64,000 nt of DNA, from contig CAWIED010000002.1 in assembly GCA_963835085.1 (NCBI GenBank), positions 472,246 through 536,245 on the forward strand, written 5' to 3'. Position 1 is the stretch's first letter. Each line of letters begins with the position of its first letter. Source of the stretch: JBDIAG01 sp963835085. Lineage in GTDB: Bacteria > Actinomycetota > Actinomycetes > Actinomycetales > CAWJMD01. The position numbers and the translations under genes are program-made. Of the stretch, positions 18,039 to 27,333 are shown one piece after another. The notes beneath the pieces are model-generated. The model was not told the DNA's origin. It saw only the letters and a program-made list of their open reading frames with translations, and made no database searches.

Positions 18039-20330
18039 GTGCCCCGAGAGACCGTGACCCATGCGCAGGCGGTTTCCCAGTTGGCACGCGCGCAGGCCGC
18101 CCTCTCGAGTTCGCGCAAGCCCGAACTTCTAGACACTCTCGTGCGTGAGGCGGCGCTGCTGGTGGGCGCCATCCGGGCCCGTGTGGTCTTTGTGGGCGAT
18201 GACCACGTCTCGCTGCTCGCGTCCTACCCTCCGCACAAGGGGGATCTTCGGGTGCCGATGCGCGCCACCGAAGACCCCTTCCGGGCTCTTGCCAGGGCAC
18301 AGGACGTGGCGGACGACAGCCGCGTGTCGCGATCCGACGGGAGGGTCGTCGAACACACTCTGCCGCTGACTGTGCATGGCGAGGTGGTGGGAATTCTGGC
18401 CGTCACCATTGCCGACCCCGCCGACCACGACCACGCCAACCAATTGGCAACAGAACTGCTCGGAGTCCTCACGGCCACTGCCTCGGTGCGGCTCACCGAG
18501 CATGAGATGGCTGCCTCCTACCAATTGGCCTTGGCGCAGTTGCGGTCGCGACTGGCCGTGGTGGGTGAGGATCCGGGGCGCGTGCGAATCGCTGTCGAGG
18601 GCAAGCTGACCGAGGTGGACGGGGTCTGGGATCGCGCCGTACGAAAGGCGCCCTTCGGGGTTGCGCTCGCGGTGGTCGTCGACGGGGAAGGCTGGCACGT
18701 CAGCCAGGTGAATCCGGCACTCGCCGCCATGCGCGGTCTCTCCCTTGCTGAGCTGGTGGGCCCGCTCGAGGAGGTGTTCGGTTCGGCCGAACCCATCGAT
18801 CCGACGGCCATCGAGGCGCAGGCCAACTCCTCTCCGGAGATCCGCAGGTTGCGCCGGGCCGACGGCTCGACCTTCCAGGCCTGGCTCATCGCCGTGCCGC
18901 TCGATTTCGAGCAGTTGCGGGGTTATGCCGTACTCGCGATGGACGTCGACTTCCAGAACCGGCGGATCCGCGAGTTGGAGCGAATGGCGAGCACCGACCC
19001 CGTCACCGGGCTGGCCAACCGCACCAAGGTCACCGAACTGCTGGAGCGCTACCTGCGCGACGACCCGCCGGCGAGTGTGGCGGTGATGCTGCTCGACCTC
19101 GACCGGTTCAAGAACGTCAACGACAGCCTCGGCCATCACGTAGGCGACCAATTGCTCATGGCCGTGACCCGTAGACTCCGGGCCTCTGTTCCACCCGGCA
19201 CCGTCGTGGCTCGCCTTGGCGGCGACGAATTCCTTTTGGTGCTAAGGGGTTTGGAAGACGTACTGGACGTGCATCCGGTGGCGTTCGGGCTGCTCGAAGA
19301 TCTGGCGGCGCCCTTCGACCTCGCGACGGGCCATCGGGTGGCCACCAGCGTCAGCATTGGAATCTCCATCGCCGATCGGCAGAACCGGCAGGCGGTGGAG
19401 ATCGTGCGCGAGGCCGATCTTGCCATGTACCGGGCCAAGGATCTGGGTCGCAACCGCTACGCCCTCTGCGACGACAGCATGTTGGCCGCTGCTGAGAACC
19501 GGCTGGCTCGCGAGGTGGTGCTGCGTCGCGGGCTGGAGGAGGGCGGGCTCTCGCTGCGGCTGCAGCCCATCGTCGAGCTCGGCACCGACCGGCTGGTGGA
19601 GTTCGAGGCCTTGGTTCGCCTGCACGATCCCGATCTCGGCGAAGTGTCGCCGGATGCTTTCGTGCCGATCGCCGAGGAGACGGGGCTCATCAGTCAGGTC
19701 GATCATTGGGTGCTCGATCACGCCTTGGAGCTCTTCGACTCAGACCCTCGCCTTGCCCACGACCCCAGCGTTCGGGTGGCGGTGAACGTTTCAGGCCGGA
19801 CGTTGGAGCGCCCCGACTTCGTCTCCCGGCTCGTGGTCGCCTTGCACCAGCACCACGTGGAGGCCCACCGGCTCGTCATCGAGATCACCGAGAGCTGTCT
19901 GCTCGGTGACAACCGAGCCATCCTGTGGACGCTCAACCAGCTGCGTGCTCGCGGTGCCCACGTGGCGATCGACGACTTCGGCACCGGATACTCCGCCCTG
20001 TCGTATCTGCAGAGCTTCGAAGTGGATCTGCTCAAGATCGACCAATCATTCGTCTCGCGGGTCTCCCGCGGCGACGAACGAGGAACCAAACTGGTGGGAA
20101 ACATCGTTCGGCTCGCCCATGATCTCGGGCTGCGGGTAGTGGCCGAAGGGGTGGAGCAGCAGGAGCAGGCGGACTTGCTCGCCGGCCTTGGCTGCGATCT
20201 GGCGCAGGGGTGGTTGTACGGGCGCCCCGTGCCGCCGCTGCTCGAGCTCGCCGACCCCGGCGATTCTGATCGATCTGCCGACTCAGCCGCCGACACCGGC
20301 CGCAGGTCAGGCGAGGCGCCCGAGGGCTGA
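18039..20330 (+). CDS. GGDEF-EAL c-di-GMP signalling protein with N-terminal GAF-like and PAS-like domains
   Basis: A 763-residue cytosolic protein. The N-terminal third is a GAF-like sensor region (about 20-150) and a PAS-like region (about 200-300, AVVVDGEGWHVSQVNPALAAMRGLS). The diguanylate cyclase domain carries an intact GGDEF (ARLGGDEFLLVL, about residue 393), with DRFKNVNDSLGHHVGD before it; the inhibitory RxxD site is not seen. The phosphodiesterase domain has an intact EAL motif (EFEALVRL, about 521), VAVNVSGRTL, VIEITESCLL, the loop AIDDFGTGYSALSYLQ, LLKIDQSFV, VVAEGVEQQEQ and QGWLYGRP. So both synthesis and breakdown of c-di-GMP look possible. No membrane helices are present. GTG 18039 is the start. 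Confidence 0.92.
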   Translation: MPRETVTHAQAVSQLARAQAALSSSRKPELLDTLVREAALLVGAIRARVVFVGDDHVSLLASYPPHKGDLRVPMRATEDPFRALARAQDVADDSRVSRSDGRVVEHTLPLTVHGEVVGILAVTIADPADHDHANQLATELLGVLTATASVRLTEHEMAASYQLALAQLRSRLAVVGEDPGRVRIAVEGKLTEVDGVWDRAVRKAPFGVALAVVVDGEGWHVSQVNPALAAMRGLSLAELVGPLEEVFGSAEPIDPTAIEAQANSSPEIRRLRRADGSTFQAWLIAVPLDFEQLRGYAVLAMDVDFQNRRIRELERMASTDPVTGLANRTKVTELLERYLRDDPPASVAVMLLDLDRFKNVNDSLGHHVGDQLLMAVTRRLRASVPPGTVVARLGGDEFLLVLRGLEDVLDVHPVAFGLLEDLAAPFDLATGHRVATSVSIGISIADRQNRQAVEIVREADLAMYRAKDLGRNRYALCDDSMLAAAENRLAREVVLRRGLEEGGLSLRLQPIVELGTDRLVEFEALVRLHDPDLGEVSPDAFVPIAEETGLISQVDHWVLDHALELFDSDPRLAHDPSVRVAVNVSGRTLERPDFVSRLVVALHQHHVEAHRLVIEITESCLLGDNRAILWTLNQLRARGAHVAIDDFGTGYSALSYLQSFEVDLLKIDQSFVSRVSRGDERGTKLVGNIVRLAHDLGLRVVAEGVEQQEQADLLAGLGCDLAQGWLYGRPVPPLLELADPGDSDRSADSAADTGRRSGEAPEG

Positions 20331-20386
20331 GCTGCCGGGCGCTCGCGTTCTGGCAGGTTGCGCCCTTGTACGGCAAGATCGCCCGC

Positions 20387-21160
20387 ATGACAACGGCCCT
20401 CATCACAGGTGCGACAGCAGGTCTGGGCTGGGCCTTCGCCCAGCGATTGGCAGCCGACGGCCATGACCTCGTGCTCGTGGCACGTGACGAAGCCCGGCTG
20501 AGCCGCCGGGCCGGTGAACTGTCGGAGCGTTTCGGCGTGCAGGTGGAGGTGATGCCGGCAGACCTGTCCCGATCGGCCGACACCTCACGGGTGGCAGCCC
20601 GGGTAGGCGACGCCGACCTGCCAATCGACCTGCTCGTGAACAATGCCGGTTTCGGAATGACCCGGCGCTTTTCCACGTCAGATCTTGCGGACGAGCTTCG
20701 CCTGCTCGACGTGCTCTGTCGCGCCGTGCTCGTGCTCTCGCATGCTGCGGTACCCGTCATGCGGGGCCGCGGACGCGGCGCGATTCTCAACGTCTCGTCG
20801 GTGGCGGGCTTCGCGGCGATGGGCACCTACTCAGCGGCCAAAGCCTGGGTCACGTCGTTCTCGGAGTCGTTGGCGGCCGAGCTGGCCGGTAGCGGGGTGC
20901 GGGTGAGCGCGGTATGCCCCGGCTTCATCCACACGGAGTTTCACGCCCGAGCCGAACTGAAGATGGGGTACCTGCCCGAGGTCGCGTGGCTGGACGCGGA
21001 CAGCGTGGCGGCTGAAGCGTTGGCAGACCTCCGCCGGGGGGTCGTAGTCAGCGTGCCGAGCCTGCGCTACAAGGTCTTTACCGGCGGGCTGCGGTATGTG
21101 CCATCGACCCTGCGCCGGCGGGTGTCGGCGACCATCTCGCGGCGCCGCACCAAGAATTAA
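20387..21160 (+). CDS. Short-chain dehydrogenase/reductase (SDR)
   Basis: A 257-residue classical SDR. The cofactor motif TGATAGLGWAFAQRLAADG is at the N terminus, followed by LLVNNAGFG. The catalytic serine is in LNVSSVAGFAAM and the YxxxK in TYSAAKAWV; VCPGFIHTEF comes after it. It reduces or oxidises a carbonyl or alcohol with NAD(P)(H); the substrate is unknown. ATG 20387 (MTTALITGATAG) is preferred to TTG 20366 because the nucleotide motif must be N-terminal. It is convergent with the large sigma-factor fusion gene. Confidence 0.9.
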   Translation: MTTALITGATAGLGWAFAQRLAADGHDLVLVARDEARLSRRAGELSERFGVQVEVMPADLSRSADTSRVAARVGDADLPIDLLVNNAGFGMTRRFSTSDLADELRLLDVLCRAVLVLSHAAVPVMRGRGRGAILNVSSVAGFAAMGTYSAAKAWVTSFSESLAAELAGSGVRVSAVCPGFIHTEFHARAELKMGYLPEVAWLDADSVAAEALADLRRGVVVSVPSLRYKVFTGGLRYVPSTLRRRVSATISRRRTKN

Positions 21161-21222
21161 CCCGAAGAGCTGACCTACCCGACGAAGCTGGCCGCAGCCA
21201 ATCCCTGACGGGCGTCGAACGC

Positions 21223-24108
21223 TTACAGTGGCCGGGAGGTGAGCAGCGCGGCGACGCCGAACCGATCCGAGATCGAGGTGAACGTCAAGGGACGGGTGGA
21301 ACCCGCAGTGTTGAGAGGCAACACGTCGAGACGTTGATCTGGAGTAGTGCGGTCGACTCCGGTGCCGTTGAGGCCGTCGGAGGACAATGTGGTGTTGCCG
21401 ACTCGAATGGTCTCGCGCAACGGGCCGTCCGTGCCCCACGCGAGCACCGAAGTCGTGGCTGCTCCTTCGGCGAGCGGCGTGGTGTAGGTGGTGAACCCGT
21501 GCGCAGGCCCCACCACCGCAGCTCCATCGAAGAGCGTGATCTGCTGATCTGCAGCTGTCGGGTCGTCAGCCACCATCATGAGCACCCAACCAGCGAAATC
21601 GGCTTTGCGCCCGTTGAACTGGCCCGTCGGGGCACCCGTCCATAGACCGTTCGCGTGAGTGGCCACGAGCGCGCTGACGTCTGCAGACGATAGGAACGAC
21701 GGTTGCCAGCCGTGGACGGCCCTGTCGTTCGTGAGGGGCATGGGCTGCGTCCGCTCCGCGGCGACGGTGTGCGCGGTGCCGGCGGGATCGGTGAGCTGCA
21801 TGCTGGCTGACGACGGGCCGCCGGTGGTCTGGCCGGCCCAGTACAACCGGGCGTATCTGATGCTGCTCGACGCCGGATGGAGCACCGAGCTGCTCGTGGC
21901 GGCACTCACCCAGGAACCGCCCGCTACCGCCGACGTCACGTGTCCGCTGGCCGAAGCAGTCTGAGTGAGGAAGCCGTCGGTCGCCGTGAGTGGCGGCTGC
22001 AGAGTGAGCTGGGTCGTGGACTCGGTGGGGGCGAGCCCGGTGCCCGAGACGGACACCACGATAGAGACCGGGGTGGGGCTGGTGATGGGGGTGGCGGTCA
22101 GCGGCACGGCAAGAGCGGTGTCACCGGTGGCCACCTGACACGTGGCGGTGTGAGCGTCGGGCGACATGGTGCACGTGTCGCTGCCGGGGCTGGTCAGCGG
22201 GTCGGGGAGGGTGATTGTCACGGTGAGCGGCTGGGTCGGGGCGGGGGTGAGAGCGAAGTCGAGGCTGCCTGTACCGGCCGTCACGTCGCCGCTCAGGGTG
22301 GGCGTCAGCGACGGTGCCGGGACCGGCTTCAAGGTGAGGGTCGTGGTGGTCTCGGTGCTGGTCAACCCCGTGCCGGAGACTGAGACCAGCACCGATACGT
22401 CTGTGTTGGTGGTGACGGGCGCGGCGGTCACCGGCAACGCGAGGGCGGTATCGCCTGCGTCCACCGTGCAGGTCGCCGTATGGCCGTCAGCCGACACCAC
22501 GCATTTGTCGCCGCCCGGGCTGGTCAGTTGGGCAGGCAGGGTGATCGTCACGGTGAGCGGCTGCGATGCAGCTGGAGCGAGAGCGAAGCTGAGGTTGCCG
22601 CTGCCGTTGCCGGCCGCGATGTCGCCGCCTACGACCGGCTTCAGTTCCGGCGCTGCCGGGATGACCACCGGCGGCGGGGTGGTGGGTTCGGTAGTGGGCG
22701 GCGGGGTCGTCGGGGCGACGGGGGGAGGTGTGGTGAGGGTGGGCTTGGGCGGAATCGTCGGCGCAGGGGTGGTCGGGACGATCACGATCGGGGTCGTCTC
22801 GCTCGGGGTGGGCGCGGGGGAGGCCGTCGTGGGCGTGACCGACGGGGACTCTGTGCGGGAGGTCATCGGTACCACTGCGGTGGCCGTCAGCCCGCTTCTG
22901 CTGGTTGTGACGGCCGGCCCCAGGGGCTGTCCGAGCGGAGACTGCGGCATGGTTTCAGGCGCGGACGTGATGGCGGACTGCTGGGAGCCCGCCCCGGCCT
23001 GGCCTTCCGCGGTGGTACCCGACGACGTCCGCGATGCCGCGACGGGACCGTGGCCGGCGAGGGCGATGGCACCTGCGATGGCGCCGACGACGATGAGCGT
23101 CGACGCACCCGCAACCACCCAGCCGCCCACGGACGAGGACGCTGCGGCAGCGCCGGCACTCCCCCCGCCGGCCCCACCCGCACCAGCGCCACTGCCCACA
23201 CTCGTCGCGCTGCCCGCAGCGGCTGCGCCGGCGGTGGCCAACGTCCCGGCGGCGAGCGAATTTCCGATCGCAGGGAGCAGGGCGACGTCGGCGAGGTAGC
23301 CCGAGGCGAAGACTCCGAGCACGAGCGGCGCGACGACCGCCCGCATCCGCCCGCCCACGTCTTGCAGCTCCACCAGCGCCGCCCGGCATTCCTCGCAGTC
23401 GGGCAGGTGCCGCTCTACGGCCGCACGTTCGCGTGCGCCTGCCGAACCGCGCACGTAGGCAGCCAGTTTCGGCAGCATCCGTTCGCATTCCGGCGAAGAG
23501 GTCCTGGTCACGTGCGCCGCAAGGTAGGCCTCGCGCAGGCCGGCCCGGGCTCGTAGCGCCAGTGCGGCCACCGCGTTGGGGCTCATCCCGAGCAGTGGTG
23601 CGATGTCTTTGGGACTGAGTTCTTCGACCTCGGTATGCCACAGCACCATCTGCCAACGCTCCGGCAGTTGCTGATACGCCTGGGCCACCATCGAGCGCTC
23701 GAGGCCGGCCACTGCCGGGTCGATGAAGGGCACGCCCGGATCGTGCGCCCCGATGTCGTCGGTGGGCTGAACGCGTTGGCCGGCCACGGCCCGGTCGACG
23801 TGCACCCGGCGGACGGCGGTCAATAGGTAGGGGCGCAGAGCCGACGTGGGTCCGTTCCCGTTCTTGAGCGCGGCCAGCACTTTGGTGAACGCCTCGCTGA
23901 CCAGGTCGTCGGCATCGGTGCTGTTGCCTGTGAGGCGGCGCGCCAGGGCGGTGGCCGCCGGCGCGTGCCGACGGAACAACTCGCCGTAGGCCTCCTGGTC
24001 GCCGGTGCGCGAAGCGGCCAGGAGTTCGGCATCGCCTCGCTCGGGTACATCAGGTTCGAGACGGAGGTTGGTGCGACCGACGGGCACGTCAGGCGTGCCT
24101 GTGCTCAT
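21223..24108 (-). CDS. ECF sigma factor fused to zinc-finger anti-sigma, membrane segment and extracellular domains
   Basis: A 961-residue one-piece signalling protein. Residues about 25-100 form sigma region 2 (ELLAASRTGDQEAYGELFRRH ... DADDLVSEAFTKVLAAL) and about 135-195 region 4 (LPERWQMVLWHTEVEELSPKDIAPLLGMSPNAVAALALRAR). A zinc-finger anti-sigma motif HLPDCEEC follows (about 234-241). Next are a Gly/Ala/Ser linker, one clear membrane helix (about 335-355), a Pro/Thr-rich stalk (about 420-490), two related beta-rich repeats (each with LTVTITLP, ATC.V..GDTAL and VSVSGTGL) and a C-terminal globular domain (RYARLYWAGQT, FAGWVLMMV, DRFGVAALLTSRPL). Fusions of ECF sigma, zinc finger and membrane helix are known in actinobacteria. 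Regulation probably needs proteolytic release of the sigma part. ATG 24108 follows AAGGAGG. Confidence 0.88.
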   Translation of the reverse strand: MSTGTPDVPVGRTNLRLEPDVPERGDAELLAASRTGDQEAYGELFRRHAPAATALARRLTGNSTDADDLVSEAFTKVLAALKNGNGPTSALRPYLLTAVRRVHVDRAVAGQRVQPTDDIGAHDPGVPFIDPAVAGLERSMVAQAYQQLPERWQMVLWHTEVEELSPKDIAPLLGMSPNAVAALALRARAGLREAYLAAHVTRTSSPECERMLPKLAAYVRGSAGARERAAVERHLPDCEECRAALVELQDVGGRMRAVVAPLVLGVFASGYLADVALLPAIGNSLAAGTLATAGAAAAGSATSVGSGAGAGGAGGGSAGAAAASSSVGGWVVAGASTLIVVGAIAGAIALAGHGPVAASRTSSGTTAEGQAGAGSQQSAITSAPETMPQSPLGQPLGPAVTTSRSGLTATAVVPMTSRTESPSVTPTTASPAPTPSETTPIVIVPTTPAPTIPPKPTLTTPPPVAPTTPPPTTEPTTPPPVVIPAAPELKPVVGGDIAAGNGSGNLSFALAPAASQPLTVTITLPAQLTSPGGDKCVVSADGHTATCTVDAGDTALALPVTAAPVTTNTDVSVLVSVSGTGLTSTETTTTLTLKPVPAPSLTPTLSGDVTAGTGSLDFALTPAPTQPLTVTITLPDPLTSPGSDTCTMSPDAHTATCQVATGDTALAVPLTATPITSPTPVSIVVSVSGTGLAPTESTTQLTLQPPLTATDGFLTQTASASGHVTSAVAGGSWVSAATSSSVLHPASSSIRYARLYWAGQTTGGPSSASMQLTDPAGTAHTVAAERTQPMPLTNDRAVHGWQPSFLSSADVSALVATHANGLWTGAPTGQFNGRKADFAGWVLMMVADDPTAADQQITLFDGAAVVGPAHGFTTYTTPLAEGAATTSVLAWGTDGPLRETIRVGNTTLSSDGLNGTGVDRTTPDQRLDVLPLNTAGSTRPLTFTSISDRFGVAALLTSRPL

Positions 24109-24144
24109 CGTCCACCCCTCCTTGTTCGGCTCGCCCAACCCCAC

Positions 24145-24731
24145 TCAGGCCCACCCGGCCACTCGATCTGCTCAGCGGGCGCATCGTGTGACAGTGCTCC
24201 ACCCCGTAGGTTATTGCGCGCCGAACTGGTTGCGCAGCAGATCTAGTCCGATAGTGATCGGAACTCACCTACACCTGCTGAACGACAATGACACAGAGTT
24301 CATCGAACTGAGACCGATCCCGCCAAATAGGTGAAATGTTCGTTGCAGCATTCCTCCAGGACTTGCGTCCTGAGCCTTTGGGTGCACCTGACGCGGTGCG
24401 GGAGGCCGAGTTCAATGCCGCCCACGTGAACCCTGCGCGCGGACAGGGGTGGACGTTTGCCCAACCCGGTGAGGTCGTCCGGCGTTCCGGCGTCACCATT
24501 GCCCGCGAACCCGGTCTTCACTGCGTGAGCCTCCCCTCCTCGGCCAGCGCCGGTCAGCCACCCACGTTCTCCGCGAGGGTGCGCGATTGGCTTGCCGGCT
24601 CGCCTGCCGCGCGCTCACCAACCCATCCCCGACGAGCGCAATCCGCCGCCGTTCGTGACGTGAGCGGATTCCGGTCGCTGGAGACGGCTGAGCGGACCAT
24701 AACGTCGTCGTCAGCTGGTGACGATGACGCA
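24145..24731. other. Upstream region of the sigma fusion gene and start-uncertain stretch
   Basis: The first part (24145-24335) is the divergent promoter region of the sigma fusion gene and contains nothing else recognisable. From 24336 an open frame continues into the gene annotated at 24732. This N-terminal extension has weaker third-position G+C and no recognisable domain, so it is treated as probably non-coding. Confidence 0.35.
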
Positions 24732-25439
24732 GTGAAGGTGCTTCTGACCCGCTGGCGCGCCCAGAGTGTTGCGCTGGGCTGGCTCGCCGTGTCCGACTGG
24801 TGGAGCCCTGCCTGCGACGCGCTGGCGGAGGCCATGGTGGTGGGCCGGAGCCCGCTTGCTGTGGTGGCACGGCTCGGCGCGGCGCGGGCTGAGCTGGGCT
24901 GCGGCATCGAGGAGACCATCGACGACGTGACGGCCCTGTGGCACGTCTGCACCGGCGGTGACCCGCCGCTGGAGGTGGTGCGCGCGGTGGCAGGCGGCTG
25001 GGCCGACACCGGGCTGCTGCCGATCGGCGCCGACAGCTGTATCGACCAGCTGACGCGGCTGACCACCCGCGCCTATCTGGAGGCCCGGCTGGCTGAGCTC
25101 TACCGCGACGGGCGGCCAGGACGCCCGGCCGAGCGATACTGCCTGCTGGTGGTCGACATCGGCAAGGTGCACACGCTCGCCGATCTCGGCGCGATCTCGC
25201 GAGTGGCCGAGGCGCTGCGCCGAACGTGCACCAACGGCGAGACGCTCGCTCGGCTCGGCCCGGGTCGCGCGGTCGCCCTGTGTGAGGCGGGCCCCGACCT
25301 CGCCATGCGGTTGGCGATGCTGGAAGGCCTGGTACAGAACCCCGAACTCGGCAAGGACCTACACGCCGCTATCTGGGTGGAGTCGCTGCCGCGTGCCTTC
25401 TCCCTCGTGCAAGGTCTGTTGTTCGATCTCTCGCGCTGA
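24732..25439 (+). CDS. Protein with a degenerate GGDEF-like domain
   Basis: About 235 residues from GTG 24732; the frame is open back to ATG 24336, so the start is uncertain. A helical N-terminal part (LLTRWRAQSVALGWLAVSDWWSPACDALAEAM) is followed by a region laid out like a GGDEF domain: DQLTRLTTRAYLEARLAELY, then YCLLVVDIGKVHTLADLGAISRVAEALRRTC, then ARLGPGRAVALCEAG where a real cyclase would have RxGGDEF. The catalytic motif is absent, so it is probably not a cyclase. It may be a receptor or a structural remnant. It stands divergently next to the sigma/anti-sigma fusion gene. Assignment rests on layout only. Confidence 0.6.
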   Translation: MKVLLTRWRAQSVALGWLAVSDWWSPACDALAEAMVVGRSPLAVVARLGAARAELGCGIEETIDDVTALWHVCTGGDPPLEVVRAVAGGWADTGLLPIGADSCIDQLTRLTTRAYLEARLAELYRDGRPGRPAERYCLLVVDIGKVHTLADLGAISRVAEALRRTCTNGETLARLGPGRAVALCEAGPDLAMRLAMLEGLVQNPELGKDLHAAIWVESLPRAFSLVQGLLFDLSR

Positions 25440-25601
25440 TTCGCCGCCGTTGTCGAACTGACTAGCTGATCTTCCCGGAGGTCAGATGGTGGTCGTGCGG
25501 TGAGTGCGCCGTGGATGGGTTGGTTTGTGCGGATGTGGTGCCAGATGACCGCGGTGAGCGAGGACCCGTTCGGGGCCAGACCCCGGTCAGACCCGGGCAG
25601 T

Positions 25602-25856
25602 GTCCGGAATCCGGCGCCAGTGCCAACCGGCGATGATCAGCTGAGCACAAGACCCCGGGCCCGGTGCACCGATCGAGCCGGATTCCGGACATCCAAGCGC
25701 AGGAACAGCGATCGATCACCGGCCGCAGGCCCTCACCGCACGGACGGGTCGGGTGGATGACCTCGTTTAACCCCATCGCGCGTCCAACTGTCACGTTCTT
25801 CACCCATGCCACACCAACTTGGCGACATCCCAGCGAACAACGTCACGGATCGACGA
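25602..25856. repeat. Dispersed inverted-repeat element, copy 2 (modules A and B)
   Basis: The intergenic stretch before pyrE repeats the element at 2108-2405. Module A has the same perfect 14-base arms at 25602-25615 and 25677-25690, with the same 89-base total span and about 75 percent identity in the loop (agtgcc, gctgagcacaaga). Module B has arms around 25789-25800 (tgtcacgttctt) and 25832-25846 (gcgaacaacgtcacg). The rest of 25440-25867 has no recognisable gene. Confidence 0.75.
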
Positions 25857-25867
25857 CCTACTGCGGC

Positions 25868-26419
25868 TCAATCGAGGCCGAGGTCTGCTTTCGAATAGGC
25901 GAAGTGATAGCTCAGCCCGGCGGCCTCCACGGCCTGGCGGGCGCCGGTGTCACGATCGACGATGACAGCGACCCCGATGACGTTGGCGCCTTCGGCACGC
26001 AGCGCGTCGACCGCGGTCATCACCGAACCTCCGGTGGTGGAGGTGTCTTCGACCGCCACTACGTCACGACCGGCCACGTCCGGGCCTTCGATGCGGCGCT
26101 GCAGGCCGTGTGCCTTGCCCTCCTTGCGCACCACGAACGCGTCGAGCGGGCGGCCCTGGGCGGCTGCTGCGTGCAGGAGGGCGGCGGCCACCGGGTCGGC
26201 GCCCATCGTGAGGCCGCCGACGGCTTGTGGTGCCAGCCCTGCGTCGTCGAGCAACTGCAACAGCACCTCGCCCACCAGCGGGGCGGCTTCGTGATGCAGG
26301 GTGATGCGGCGCAGGTCGACGTAGTAGTCGGCCTGCTTGCCGCTGCTCAAGGTGACCTTGCCGTGCACAACGGCGAGGTCGCTGATAAGGGCTTGAAGCC
26401 GGGTGCGTGCGTCAGTCAT
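25868..26419 (-). CDS. pyrE: Orotate phosphoribosyltransferase
   Basis: Makes orotidine-5'-monophosphate from orotate and PRPP in de novo pyrimidine synthesis. The 183-residue sequence has the substrate-contacting LSSGKQADYYVDLRR near the N terminus, VGGLTMGADPVAAAL, the flexible-loop FVVRKEGKAHGLQRRIEG and the PRPP-binding loop VVAVEDTSTTGGSVMTAVDALRAEGA. ATG 26419 (MTDARTRLQ) is the start. The next gene upstream on the strand (dedA) ends about 100 bases away. Confidence 0.97.
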   Translation of the reverse strand: MTDARTRLQALISDLAVVHGKVTLSSGKQADYYVDLRRITLHHEAAPLVGEVLLQLLDDAGLAPQAVGGLTMGADPVAAALLHAAAAQGRPLDAFVVRKEGKAHGLQRRIEGPDVAGRDVVAVEDTSTTGGSVMTAVDALRAEGANVIGVAVIVDRDTGARQAVEAAGLSYHFAYSKADLGLD

Positions 26420-26522
26420 GCCGCCACCTTATTGGCAGCGCGGGCGAGCTCGGCCGCCTGTCGTCCGTCGCCTGCGTCGTGGGAATCACGCGCGCTCGGT
26501 GGTGGCCGGTGCAGTGGGAAGG

Positions 26523-27239
26523 TCAGGCTTCTTCGTGGGGGATGCGCTCGGTTACCGCCGCGCGCTCATGCTCTTCGTCATAGCTGGCGTTACGGCCCCT
26601 GCGACGGTGCCGGAGGACCTCGAATACGGCCGGCACAAGGCTCAGGGCGATGACGGCGACGATCATCAATTCGATGTTCTCGCGCACGAAGCTGAACTGG
26701 CCAAGCCCCACGCCGAGCAGGGTGACGCCCACCGCCCAGGCGAGCGCGCCGACGATGTTGTACGTCAGGAAATGCCGGTACGGCATCTTGCCGATACCCG
26801 CGGCTACCGGGATATAGGTGCGCACGATGGGCACGAACTGCGCCATCACCAGAGCGCGGCCGCCGTATCTGTCGAAGAACGCGTACGTGCGGTCGATATA
26901 CGACTGCTTGAAGAACCGTGAGTCTTCGCGGCGGAAGATCTTGGGTCCGGTGAGGCGGCCGATCCAGTAGCCACATTGCGTGCCCAGCCCGGCGGCGAGG
27001 AAAACCACCAGGCAGGCCACCCAGACGGGCGCTCCGATCTTGTCTCCCGCGGCGAGCAGGCCGACGGTGAACAGGAGCGAGTCGCCTGGCAGAATCGGGA
27101 ACAGCAGGCCCGTCTCGATGAACAGCACCAGCGCCACGCCCGGCAGGGCATAGGGCCCGAACGTGTTGATGAGGTGCTGCGGGTCCATCCACGGCAGAGC
27201 TGAGGCGAGCAGGGCCAGAGTGGCTATGGGGAACGGCAC
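26523..27239 (-). CDS. DedA family membrane protein
   Basis: A 238-residue polytopic membrane protein of the DedA/SNARE-associated family, proposed lipid flippases or scramblases needed for envelope homeostasis. Typical motifs are present: FIETGLLFPILPGDSLLFTVGLLA, GYWIGRLTGPKIFRREDSRFFKQSYI, and the re-entrant ALVMAQFVPIVRTYIPVAAGIGKMPYRHFLTYNIVGALAW. The C terminus is a charged tail (RHRRRGRNASYDEEHERAA). GTG 27239 is preceded by aagga almost without spacing, so the exact start is a little uncertain. It points away from the SpoU gene and shares its promoter region. Confidence 0.93.
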   Translation of the reverse strand: MPFPIATLALLASALPWMDPQHLINTFGPYALPGVALVLFIETGLLFPILPGDSLLFTVGLLAAGDKIGAPVWVACLVVFLAAGLGTQCGYWIGRLTGPKIFRREDSRFFKQSYIDRTYAFFDRYGGRALVMAQFVPIVRTYIPVAAGIGKMPYRHFLTYNIVGALAWAVGVTLLGVGLGQFSFVRENIELMIVAVIALSLVPAVFEVLRHRRRGRNASYDEEHERAAVTERIPHEEA

Positions 27240-27333
27240 TCCTTCAGGGTACGGAGAATTCTGTGAGTTGCCTGACCGACCGCGGATTCGGACTCGTTAT
27301 CAATACCCCGCCGCCGACGATGTGGCACAACTC

